Below, piece by piece: positions 1-5,442 of a DNA stretch of 5,773 nucleotides (positions within the stretch are counted from its first letter, which is position 1; each line of letters starts with the position of its first letter). The notes beneath the pieces are model-generated. The model was given only the letters and a program-made list of their open reading frames with translations, searched no databases and had not been told where the DNA came from. Source of the DNA: an uncultured Lachnospiraceae bacterium. Its GTDB lineage: Bacteria; Bacillota; Clostridia; Lachnospirales; Lachnospiraceae. The translations under genes and the position numbers were made by a program. Location: the NCBI GenBank assembly GCA_958422845.1, contig CATZPU010000085.1, positions 1-5,773 of the forward strand, in the 5' to 3' direction.

Positions 1-43
1 CCTCGATCCTCTTCACTGTATACTCAAACGGTCCAAAATCCAT
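1..43 (-). CDS. Start of an unidentified gene (N-terminal 14 codons only)
   Basis: An ATG at 41-43 (minus strand) opens a frame that stays open to the window edge and reads MDFGPFEYTVKRIE. A textbook Shine-Dalgarno AAGGAGG (52-58) lies 8 bases upstream, which makes this a real start. Fourteen residues are too few to name the product and I do not recognise it. It lies downstream of galK in the same direction but is separated from it by two intrinsic terminators, so it is probably its own transcription unit. Confidence 0.75.
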   Translation of the reverse strand, partial: MDFGPFEYTVKRIE

Positions 44-77
44 GTTTCTTTCCTCCTTCATAAAATCATTTACGACA

Positions 78-106
78 ATTTTACACCATTTCCTCCGCTC
101 TGCACA
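78..106 (-). promoter_or_regulatory. Possible promoter for the gene at the left edge
   Basis: On the minus strand a TAAAAT -10-like hexamer (78-83, 5 of 6 matches to TATAAT) is preceded by a 17-base spacer and TGTGCA (101-106), a poor -35 with 3 of 6 matches to TTGACA. The position suits the start codon at 41-43, and the preceding terminator at 147-172 means a promoter is needed somewhere here. The weak -35 keeps this tentative. Confidence 0.3.
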
Positions 107-146
107 GCCCTAATCTGCATGCACTATCCTTTCAGGTATTTTGACT

Positions 147-172
147 AAAAAAAGAACCCTGCTCGCAGGATT
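147..172 (-). terminator. Intrinsic terminator, minus strand
   Basis: On the minus strand a 7-bp stem (arms 166-172 and 155-161, one G-U pair) closes the tetraloop CGAG. One base later comes a run of seven T (147-153). This is a compact, convincing rho-independent terminator. It lies well past the galK terminator at 318-350, so it is either a back-up for galK or the end of a short independent transcript from 173-320. Confidence 0.75.
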
Positions 173-274
173 TTCCTATCCTCCTCAGTGTGATCCCGCG
201 GAGCGTTTTGTGTCATGAAAAGGTTTTCGCGCATCAGCGTGACAAGGTCTTTCCTATGGCATAAGAAAAATACG
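173..274. other. Intergenic segment between two terminators, no gene recognised
   Basis: This is the unexplained part of the roughly 395 bases between galK and the left-edge gene. A 63-codon open frame crosses it on the minus strand, but it begins inside the galK terminator hairpin and ends in the T-run of the next terminator. I see no fitting Shine-Dalgarno site before its internal ATGs, so I do not call it a gene. A TTGTCA hexamer is present on the minus strand but has no -10 at the right distance. The segment may be the degraded rest of the repeat element next to it, or a small RNA ending at the 147-172 terminator; neither is shown. Confidence 0.4.
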
Positions 275-323
275 CATGGAGCATATCTTTGCCGCGCCGG
301 ATGCATATCGCGAATCAACAAAA
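275..323 (-). repeat. Degenerate intergenic repeat, copy 1
   Basis: This 49-base stretch aligns without gaps to 4333-4381, with 38 of 49 positions identical and 9 of the 11 differences being transitions. The longest identical core is CGGATGCATAT (298-308). Both copies have the same orientation and each starts just downstream (minus-strand sense) of a gene's terminator hairpin. Weaker similarity seems to continue towards lower coordinates, with small insertions. This fits an old dispersed non-coding repeat family, but two copies in one window cannot define its ends. Confidence 0.65.
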
Positions 324-350
324 GGAGCTGCTGCAAAATGCAACAGCCCC
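318..350 (-). terminator. Intrinsic terminator of galK
   Basis: On the minus strand a 12-bp stem (arms 339-350 and 324-335, two G-U pairs, 3-base loop) is followed at once by TTTTGTT (317-323). It begins about 90 bases past the galK stop codon and is the first good terminator there. The T-run overlaps the edge of the repeat at 275-323. Confidence 0.8.
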
Positions 351-438
351 AAGCTGACTATCCTCAAATATGTATTTTTGCAGAACGATTCTTCCTGCAT
401 CTGCGCATCAGAAGCATGCCCAGTAAGAAGTCTTCGGA

Positions 439-1674
439 CTATTCTACGTGTCCTGCTCCGAACAGACGGATATTCATCGGATATACATTTTCTCTTCCGA
501 AATACTCGGAAATATAAGCTACGTAATCCGGCGTCTCATCCTTTGGAAGAACGCATGCGATTACGCCTGCAAAGCCGCCGCCGTGTATTCTGCATACGCC
601 TCTGCCTGTGCGCTCAAGGAAGAGCTGTGTAAGCGCAAGAGCAAGGGAGATCTTCTGATCCTTTGCATCCTGCGTCGTATAACAGTTCTGCAGCCATTCC
701 CATGAGGATCTTCCGGACTCCGTAATCGCTGTAAGCAGTGATTCTGTATCATTCTTAAGCGCTGCCTCATACGCCTTATCCACACGCTCGTTTTCTTTAT
801 AGAAATGCAGCGCACGCAGGATCGCCCTGTCATTGCCGATCTTTGATACGTTCTTAAGAAGCTCCTGTATATCCTTTTCGCAGAGAAGCTTTGCGCCCAT
901 CACTGCCGCAGCTTCCTTCATCTCGTTCGGAACGCTGGAATATTCCTCACTGAGGTCTGCATGTCCCTTTCCTGTATTTACGATGACGAGATCGTATCCG
1001 ATCTGTGCAAATGAAAAATCTACGTGACGGCACAGCTCATCGTCATTTTTTGAAAAATCAAGCAGGATCGTTCCGCCGGAAGCACATGCCATCTGATCCA
1101 TCAGGCCGGAACCCTTGTCCCAGTAATGGTTCTCCGCATACTGTCCCATCCTTGCATAGTCGATATTGCGCAGCTTATTATCATTAAAGAAATAATTGAT
1201 TATCGAGCAGATCAGCATCTCAAAGGAAGCTGATGAGCTTACGCCTGCCGCACTGATAACCTGTGTGGAAACATACGCATTAAATCCTGAAACGGCAAAT
1301 CCCCACTGTCTCGCTGCGGCAACCATACCTGCCACTAAAGACAGCGTGCCCTTATTCTTCGGTACGGCTTCCAGATTGTTCAGGTCGATGATCACCTTGT
1401 TCTTGTAGCCTTCACTGACGATCGTGATCACATCATCTCCGCTCGGATAAGCAGCGCCGATCGTATCCATATTGATACTTGCAGCCAGAATCCTTCCTCC
1501 ATTGTGATCCGTATGATTTCCGACGATCTCTGTTCTTCCCGGAGAAGTAAAAAACTCCATTTCATCAGAACCGTACAGCTCCTTAAAGTGCTCTGCTAAG
1601 GATTCGTACCGTTTCAGGCTTTCCCGACTCTCTCCGTAAATTTTTTCGAGTGTTGCTGTCCCTGGCATCTTCAT
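439..1674 (-). CDS. galK: Galactokinase-family GHMP kinase
   Basis: This 411-residue protein has the three GHMP-kinase motifs in order. The N-terminal galactokinase signature is at residues 46-60 (GRTEIVGNHTDHNGG), the ATP-binding loop near 143-149 (AGVSSSA), and the C-terminal motif HGGGFAG at 364-370. Asp193 in GSGLMDQMA fits the catalytic base and Arg47 the conserved arginine. By family, it would phosphorylate galactose at C1 with ATP in the cytosol (Leloir pathway). The usual Glu of GEHTDY is Asn53 here and the Tyr is His57. I believe this variant recurs in clostridial homologues, so substrate preference is less certain than the fold. No galT or galE is adjacent. It starts 77 bases after pepV with no strong terminator or promoter between, so co-transcription is likely. 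It ends in TAG, used here as a normal stop. Confidence 0.88.
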   Translation of the reverse strand: MKMPGTATLEKIYGESRESLKRYESLAEHFKELYGSDEMEFFTSPGRTEIVGNHTDHNGGRILAASINMDTIGAAYPSGDDVITIVSEGYKNKVIIDLNNLEAVPKNKGTLSLVAGMVAAARQWGFAVSGFNAYVSTQVISAAGVSSSASFEMLICSIINYFFNDNKLRNIDYARMGQYAENHYWDKGSGLMDQMACASGGTILLDFSKNDDELCRHVDFSFAQIGYDLVIVNTGKGHADLSEEYSSVPNEMKEAAAVMGAKLLCEKDIQELLKNVSKIGNDRAILRALHFYKENERVDKAYEAALKNDTESLLTAITESGRSSWEWLQNCYTTQDAKDQKISLALALTQLFLERTGRGVCRIHGGGFAGVIACVLPKDETPDYVAYISEYFGRENVYPMNIRLFGAGHVE

Positions 1675-1682
1675 CTCAAATT

Positions 1683-1689
1683 CTCCTTT
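1683..1689 (-). promoter_or_regulatory. Ribosome binding site of galK
   Basis: AAAGGAG lies 8 bases before the ATG at 1672-1674, which favours that start over the second in-frame ATG two codons later. The rest of the 77-base gap holds only a small 4-bp GC hairpin without a T-run and AT-rich sequence just before the site. I see no convincing promoter, which supports read-through from pepV. Confidence 0.7.
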
Positions 1690-1751
1690 AAAAATATATT
1701 ATTTTCGCGTTTCTATCTAATCCGCCGCTTCGCGGGCTGCATAGGAACGGA

Positions 1752-3197
1752 TCAGTCCAGCTCATTGCATATCCGTACGATCGCGTCTGCGAATATTTTT
1801 GCGCTCATAACAAGCGTGTCGATCACCATAAATTCATCGTCACCGTGCATATGGTTGTCTACGTCCGGCGTCATACATCCAAATGCAACGCCGCGCTCCA
1901 AATTGTGGACGTACGTGCCGCCGCCTGTCGAAAGCGGCTCGCCTTTGATTCCCGTATACCGCTCATAGCTGTCAAGCAGTATCTTTACAAAATCGGAATC
2001 TCCCGGCACACAGTGCGGATGTACCATCGGCGTATCAGACAGCGTGATCTCATACTGCGCAAGCTTCTCCATGATCGGCTGCTTTGTATTTTCCGGCGTA
2101 CAGCCGATCGGCAGACGCGCATCAAATGTACCTGACATTCCGCAGGGCGTATAAGAAAAGATACTAAAGCACATCGTAAGCGCACCGGAACGTTCCTCTT
2201 CGCGGTAAACGCCAAGCGCCTTTCCGCACGTATCCTCATACGGGAACAGTTCATTGAGCGCATCAAGAGCCTGCTGTCCTTCATCTACGGCAAGCGGAAG
2301 CGCCGAGATCAGCCTAAGAGCGGCAGTCAGCGCATTTTTTCCCTCCTGCGGGGTAGATGCATGCGCAGCCTGTCCTCTAACCTCCACTGCAAATACCGGA
2401 GTATCCGCACCGATCTCTTCGGTACTTATCTGGCTCTCCGGCTGTATCATAAAGGATACCCCAAGCTCTTCCCCGATCTGCTTCGCCGTATCGCAAAGCA
2501 CGCTCTCCTCCAGACCTGCAACGACAAAACGGGCTTTCTGCGGCACAACATTCGCTTTGTCCCCACTTGTAAAGCTGACGATTCCCGGAAGCTGCAGCCC
2601 GCCTTCAAACTCTGCATGAAACTCCGCCTCAAGGCGTCCTTTCTCAATATTGATCACAGGAAAATCTGCGTCCGGAGTAAACGTATACGGCGCTTCTTTT
2701 TCGATACCGTAGTAATGCTCCAGATCACCTGAGCCGCACTCCTCGTCCGAGCCAAGGATCAGCCGGACGCTCTTTTTCATCGGAATGCCAAGCTCTTTCA
2801 CTGCACGTATCGCATACAACGCTGCGATCGCCGGTCCCTTGTCATCCGCCGCACCGCGTCCGTAAATGCGTCCGTCCACGATCTTAGGTTCAAACGGCTG
2901 CGTCACCGTCCAGTCCTCCGTCACAGGTACAACATCAAGATGCGCCAGAATATCCAGCCCCTTTTCTCCGGCAGACAGATCGCCCGTCACAACGTAATTA
3001 TCATAATTTGTCGTAATCAGACCATACTTTCCCATCAGCTCTTCTGCTGCCGCAACCGCCTTCGCCGGACCTTCGCCAAACGGCTTTCCCTCCTGAGGCT
3101 CTCCTCTTCTGCTGTCAATGCGCACCAACACTTCCAGATCACGAAGCATCTCCTCACGCTTACTGTCAATAAAAGCATCAATCTTTTCTTTATACAT
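1752..3197 (-). CDS. pepV: Dipeptidase PepV (M20 family zinc metallopeptidase)
   Basis: This 481-residue protein has the layout and length of PepV, a cytosolic di-zinc peptidase that releases amino acids from dipeptides with broad specificity. The metal-site motifs are all present: AHLDVVP (zinc His86, catalytic Asp88), GRGAADDKGP (bridging Asp118), SDEECGSGD (catalytic Glu152, zinc Glu153), TPDADFP (zinc Asp176) and MHGDDEF (zinc His451). The lid-domain motif GQAAHASTPQEGKNA supplies His279, the transition-state histidine of PepV. TGGGTYVHN (424-432) is also typical. The start is supported by a purine-rich leader with GGAGGAG (3209-3215) and a nearer AAAGGA (3203-3208), and by the promoter at 3250-3278. 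It is probably the first gene of a pepV-galK unit. Residue roles are assigned by comparison with the known Lactobacillus enzyme; exact substrates cannot be read from sequence. Confidence 0.93.
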   Translation of the reverse strand: MYKEKIDAFIDSKREEMLRDLEVLVRIDSRRGEPQEGKPFGEGPAKAVAAAEELMGKYGLITTNYDNYVVTGDLSAGEKGLDILAHLDVVPVTEDWTVTQPFEPKIVDGRIYGRGAADDKGPAIAALYAIRAVKELGIPMKKSVRLILGSDEECGSGDLEHYYGIEKEAPYTFTPDADFPVINIEKGRLEAEFHAEFEGGLQLPGIVSFTSGDKANVVPQKARFVVAGLEESVLCDTAKQIGEELGVSFMIQPESQISTEEIGADTPVFAVEVRGQAAHASTPQEGKNALTAALRLISALPLAVDEGQQALDALNELFPYEDTCGKALGVYREEERSGALTMCFSIFSYTPCGMSGTFDARLPIGCTPENTKQPIMEKLAQYEITLSDTPMVHPHCVPGDSDFVKILLDSYERYTGIKGEPLSTGGGTYVHNLERGVAFGCMTPDVDNHMHGDDEFMVIDTLVMSAKIFADAIVRICNELD

Positions 3198-3235
3198 GAT
3201 AATCCTTTCTCCTCCAAGGCGTATGCCCTGATAAA

Positions 3236-3267
3236 ATCATATTGTAACCATTATATTACAATATGAT
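3236..3267. promoter_or_regulatory. Perfect inverted repeat around the pepV -10 box, likely operator
   Basis: ATCATATTGTAA (3236-3247) and TTACAATATGAT (3256-3267) are perfect 12-bp inverted arms with an 8-base spacer. The spacer contains the TATAAT -10 hexamer of the pepV promoter. Transcription would start near 3242-3244, so only one arm is transcribed and the palindrome cannot work as a hairpin in that RNA. This points to a dimeric DNA-binding protein blocking the promoter. I cannot assign the half-site to a known regulator. Confidence 0.7.
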
Positions 3268-3278
3268 CGTTTACTCAA
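3250..3278 (-). promoter_or_regulatory. Sigma-A-type promoter of pepV
   Basis: On the minus strand, TTGAGT (-35, 3273-3278) and a perfect TATAAT (-10, 3250-3255) are separated by 17 bases. The predicted leader before the ATG at 3195-3197 is about 45 bases. It lies directly after the stem-loop that may end the nudC transcript, so pepV-galK is expected to be a separate unit. Confidence 0.8.
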
Positions 3279-3283
3279 GCCAA

Positions 3284-3316
3284 ATCTCGTGCGATATGCA
3301 GCCATTCGCACGAAAT
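3284..3316 (-). terminator. Stem-loop after nudC, possible weak terminator
   Basis: On the minus strand an 11-bp stem (arms 3306-3316 and 3284-3294, one G-U pair) closes an 11-base loop. It starts about 20 bases past the nudC stop. The sequence after it (TTTGGCTTGAGT) has only a short T-run and soon enters the pepV -35 box, so termination would be inefficient. It could instead stabilise the nudC 3' end. Confidence 0.5.
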
Positions 3317-3335
3317 CGCTGTGCCCTCTCCCACA

Positions 3336-4202
3336 TCAGGCAACTGCGTCTCCGCCCTCCCGAAATACGCGCATCATCTCTCTTGTCAGGCTGATCCCGT
3401 CATCCGGCGGTACTTCCTCCCGTTTGCACCACTTTGCCACAGAAAGCTCCTCCTCATCCAGACGTATCGTGCGGTCCCCGTCTGCCTCTGCAAAAAAACC
3501 CATCAGAAGCGTATCAGAAAATGACCACGGCTGACTCTTATAATAACGGATATTTTTGATCTTCAGACCGACTTCTTCCATTACCTCGCGGCGCACCGTA
3601 TCCTCGATGCTCTCTCCGATCTCTGCAAATCCGGCAATCAGCGCATATTTTGTATATGCTCTTCCTGCATATTTTGTAAGCAGTATCTCATCTCCGTGTG
3701 TGACTGCGACAATGACCGCAGGAGATATTTTCGGATACTCTGTCAAAGCACACGAGGGGCACAAAAGCATCCGCTCCTTTCCGCTGTGTACAAGCTTCTG
3801 ACCGCATCTTGGGCAAAAGCGTCTGCTGCCATACCAGTCGGCAAGCTGCATACCTGTCACTGCCGCAAAAGATGCTTCCTGCGGTTCTGTCGTGCGAAGC
3901 TCCTGCATCTTTACCCACTCAAATCCCTTTAAGATTCGTACCGCCCCTTCTGCAAGACGTTCTCCGCTTTCTTCCCGAAACAAAAACTAGGAGATCCGGT
4001 CAACCGAAAATAAATACGTCTCTTTGCCTGCAAGCTCCGGAAACCGCTCGATCACCTGACCGTATGTAGGGAAAAAAATCTCTTTTTCTTTTAATGAAAG
4101 CAAGATCTCCCTGCCGCGGCAGCAGATCACACGGCTGTCCGCCTGCGCTTTTACTGTCCGGTATTCATTGCGGTACCTGCCTGCACCAATATCCTGAATC
4201 AT
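3336..4202 (-). pseudogene. nudC: NAD+ diphosphatase / NAD-RNA decapping NudC, interrupted by in-frame TAG
   Basis: The full frame is 288 codons, close to usual NudC length. Codons 1-71 (ATG at 4200-4202, Shine-Dalgarno AAGGAGG at 4211-4217) encode the N-terminal NudC domain ending YLFSVDRIS. A TAG at 3987-3989 follows, and the same frame continues with FLFREES to the TGA at 3336-3338. The downstream part keeps a zinc-ribbon CPRCG...CPSC, a perfect Nudix box (GFAEIGESIEDTVRREVMEEVGL pattern G-x5-E-x7-RE-V-x-EE-x-G) and SQPWSFSDT, the SQPW array diagnostic of NADH pyrophosphatases. The intact enzyme hydrolyses NAD(H) to NMN(H) and AMP, and removes NAD caps from RNA. No frameshift or other damage is visible, so the break is recent, a sequencing error, or read through. 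A TTG two codons after the stop lacks a Shine-Dalgarno site, but a C-terminal fragment with the catalytic domain might be made by re-initiation. Confidence 0.85.
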
Positions 4203-4215
4203 CTGTCGTTCCTCC

Positions 4216-4263
4216 TTATCGCTTTATTCTCTTATTTCGTTATCTCCTTATCTCTTTACTCTC
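4216..4263 (-). repeat. Six tandem 8-base units in the nudC leader
   Basis: In the minus-strand sense, six consecutive octamers fit a loose consensus RGAGATAA, each ending in (A/G)TAA, with exact 8-base spacing. They run directly into the Shine-Dalgarno AAGGAGG (4211-4217), which resembles one more unit. A further divergent unit may lie at 4264-4271. Several units carry GGAG or AGAG, so the leader is unstructured and purine-rich, which could serve as a ribosome standby region. Whether copy number varies is unknown. Confidence 0.7.
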
Positions 4264-4280
4264 TTCTTTGTAATTTCCCT

Positions 4281-4308
4281 GATATATCTTATCCCTTACA
4301 AAGCACAA
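4281..4308 (-). promoter_or_regulatory. Possible promoter of nudC
   Basis: On the minus strand TTGTGC (4303-4308) and TATATC (4281-4286) are spaced by 16 bases, giving a leader of about 70 bases that includes the octamer repeats. Both hexamers are poor matches. It is listed because nudC follows a strong hairpin terminator and needs a promoter in this gap, and I found nothing better. Confidence 0.3.
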
Positions 4309-4332
4309 CATATACCGGATATGCAAAGCTCT

Positions 4333-4381
4333 CACAGAGCACACTTTTACCGCGACGGATGCATATTGCAAAGCAATAAAA
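4333..4381 (-). repeat. Degenerate intergenic repeat, copy 2
   Basis: This is the partner of 275-323 (38 of 49 bases identical, no gaps, same orientation). Relative to copy 1, this copy appears to carry extra bases on its low-coordinate side, including a small hairpin GCTCT-CAC-AGAGC (4328-4340). It is part of the roughly 320-base gap between the secreted-protein gene and nudC. A 61-codon frame crosses it on the minus strand but has no supporting ribosome binding site and is not called. Confidence 0.65.
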
Positions 4382-4396
4382 TTTCGTTTGCATCCG
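4356..4396. other. Nested palindrome overlapping repeat copy 2
   Basis: Perfect 8-bp arms CGGATGCA (4356-4363) and TGCATCCG (4389-4396) enclose a second perfect hairpin, TATTGC-AAA-GCAATA (4364-4378), plus a 10-base single-stranded stretch. The outer stem can be extended by three GC pairs past one bulged base. The outer right arm lies outside the part shared with copy 1, so the fold is not conserved between the two copies. Its function is unknown. Confidence 0.55.
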
Positions 4397-4414
4397 CGCC
4401 ATCGAATACTAAAT

Positions 4415-4469
4415 AACCGCCGCAAAATACATCCCTTCTGGCGGATATATTTTACAGCGGTTCTTTTTT
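4415..4469. terminator. Large bidirectional hairpin terminator
   Basis: A 20-bp stem (arms 4415-4434 and 4443-4462, three G-U pairs when read as minus-strand RNA) closes an 8-base loop. It lies about 60 bases past the stop of the secreted-protein gene and is its likely terminator, although the minus-strand sequence after the stem (ATTTAGTATT) is only moderately T-rich. On the plus strand the same stem is followed by CTTTTTT (4463-4469), which is the better terminator geometry even though no plus-strand gene is seen. Confidence 0.7.
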
Positions 4470-4522
4470 CTGCTACAACCGTATTGTACCTTCACAGCTG
4501 CAATACCGTCTCGTGCATACGA

Positions 4523-5266
4523 TCAATTCCATACAAATCCCTCTGCGGCTTCCTGACCGACTTCCTGCGGCGTCTGTATCTTCTGCGCCCGAAGCTCGTC
4601 CGCCTCCGAACGGTACTCTCTTACCTCTACACAAAAACAGCGGTAATCTCCGACTACATAACAGTAGATATCCCTGTACTCTGCGGAAGCGTCGTCTACG
4701 ATCAGGATATACAGGTAATCCTTTGCATCTGTGTATACAGCGCTGGAACTCAACTGCGCGTTCACATTGCTATAAAGAAGATTGTTCGTCAGCATATCCC
4801 TAAGCTGCTCATACTCCAATACTGAAAAACTCGTATCGAGATAACTGAATGTGATCGTAGAGGTATTCTCCTGATCAACTTTGGCATCCTGCTTATATAC
4901 GGTACGCTCCTGCGTACTTGCCGCATTATCCACGGACCATCCCGATGCAAGCGTATACGTTCCTGTTTTCTGAGATGCCTCGGTCTGCGCCGCACCGTCC
5001 TGAGGCTGCGCTCCCTCTCCCATGATGTCTACGACTTCATCAGATAATGCGCCTGTATCTCCCTCTATGGATATATCTGCTTCCGCACCGCCGATATCTG
5101 CGGTCTGCTCCTCTACCCAGTTTCCCTGCTCATCGAAGTAACCTGTCGGCTCCGCTGCCAAAACTACAGAGCCGGACGTCAGCCCTGCACCGCAGGAAAC
5201 GCCCGCTGCAATCGCGGCTGCCACGATAAACGTATGTACTTTTTTGTTTCGTAATATTTTCTTCAT
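4523..5266 (-). CDS. Secreted protein of unknown function
   Basis: This 247-residue protein starts with a classical Sec signal peptide: a basic MKKILRNKK, a hydrophobic core to about residue 36, and a likely signal-peptidase I site at VLA/AEP. There is no lipobox. Residues 38-100 are acidic and low in complexity (rich in E, D, G, A, Q) and include GYFDEQGNWV, probably a flexible linker. Residues 101-247 look like a folded domain opening with GTYTLASGWSV and ending AAEGFVWN, with alternating beta-type strands such as YLYILIV and YCYVVGDYRCFCVEV. The outline recalls small PsbP/Mog1-like extracellular domains, but that is only an impression. The start is fixed by AGGAG (5277-5281) 9 bases upstream and a good promoter. 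It is expressed alone, between rny and nudC. I do not recognise the family and assign no function. Confidence 0.85.
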   Translation of the reverse strand: MKKILRNKKVHTFIVAAAIAAGVSCGAGLTSGSVVLAAEPTGYFDEQGNWVEEQTADIGGAEADISIEGDTGALSDEVVDIMGEGAQPQDGAAQTEASQKTGTYTLASGWSVDNAASTQERTVYKQDAKVDQENTSTITFSYLDTSFSVLEYEQLRDMLTNNLLYSNVNAQLSSSAVYTDAKDYLYILIVDDASAEYRDIYCYVVGDYRCFCVEVREYRSEADELRAQKIQTPQEVGQEAAEGFVWN

Positions 5267-5304
5267 AATTCATCATCTCCTGAACGTATTCCTGTTCTCC
5301 TTAA

Positions 5305-5333
5305 AGTATAATAGGAATCGCTCATTTAATCAA
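5305..5333 (-). promoter_or_regulatory. Promoter of the secreted-protein gene
   Basis: On the minus strand TTGATT (5328-5333) and TATACT (5305-5310) are spaced by exactly 17 bases. An overlapping pair shifted by three bases, TTGTTG (5331-5336) and TATTAT (5308-5313), also has a 17-base spacer, so the precise start is ambiguous. The 50 bases upstream (5341-5390) are very AT-rich and could act as an UP element. The start codon at 5264-5266 follows after a leader of about 35 bases. Confidence 0.75.
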
Positions 5334-5377
5334 CAAATGATTTTCTTAATTTTTTCGATAAAATTTAATAATTTTAA

Positions 5378-5412
5378 CAATTAAAGAAACCCTGCGGTCA
5401 GATAACCGCAGG
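5378..5412 (-). terminator. Intrinsic terminator of rny
   Basis: On the minus strand a perfect 8-bp GC-rich stem (CCTGCGGT, 5405-5412, with ACCGCAGG, 5391-5398) closes a 6-base loop. GTTTCTTTAATTG follows (5378-5390). It begins 30 bases past the rny stop. The T-run is interrupted but adequate. Confidence 0.75.
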
Positions 5413-5442
5413 ATCACTATACATTCTTATTTTTTCTTGTGC

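Noticed and set aside
145..336. 63-codon minus-strand open frame between galK and the left-edge gene
   Set aside because: It starts inside the galK terminator hairpin, ends in the next terminator's T-run, and has no ribosome binding site. Any similarity to the frame at 4240-4425 comes from the shared nucleotide repeat.
215..632. Plus-strand open frames opposite galK and its 3' region
   Set aside because: They overlap galK or its terminator antisense, lack ribosome binding sites and show no recognisable protein features.
3236..3267. Palindrome as a known operator: GlnR/TnrA (TGTNA-N7-TNACA), Rex, or BirA
   Set aside because: TGTAA and TTACA are spaced by 8 bases, not 7. The spacing also does not fit Rex (18-bp site) or BirA (longer spacer). 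No named regulator can be supported.
3981..3983. TTG as a genuine separate start for a short Nudix protein
   Set aside because: No Shine-Dalgarno site lies before it, and the upstream frame is clearly the N-terminal NudC domain with its own strong site. One interrupted gene is simpler.
3987..3989. Selenocysteine or genome-wide TAG recoding
   Set aside because: Selenocysteine uses TGA, not TAG. galK ends properly at TAG and translation beyond it looks non-coding, so TAG works as a stop here.
4240..4425. 61-codon minus-strand open frame upstream of nudC
   Set aside because: It crosses hairpins, the repeat and the octamer units. Its composition (many Arg, Cys) is not protein-like and no Shine-Dalgarno site precedes it.
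5267..5276. Upstream ATGATG just before the secreted-protein start, as a leader peptide or alternative start
   Set aside because: Both ATGs are out of frame with the gene and only a few bases from AGGAG, too close for good initiation. The in-frame ATG at 5264-5266 gives a perfect signal peptide.
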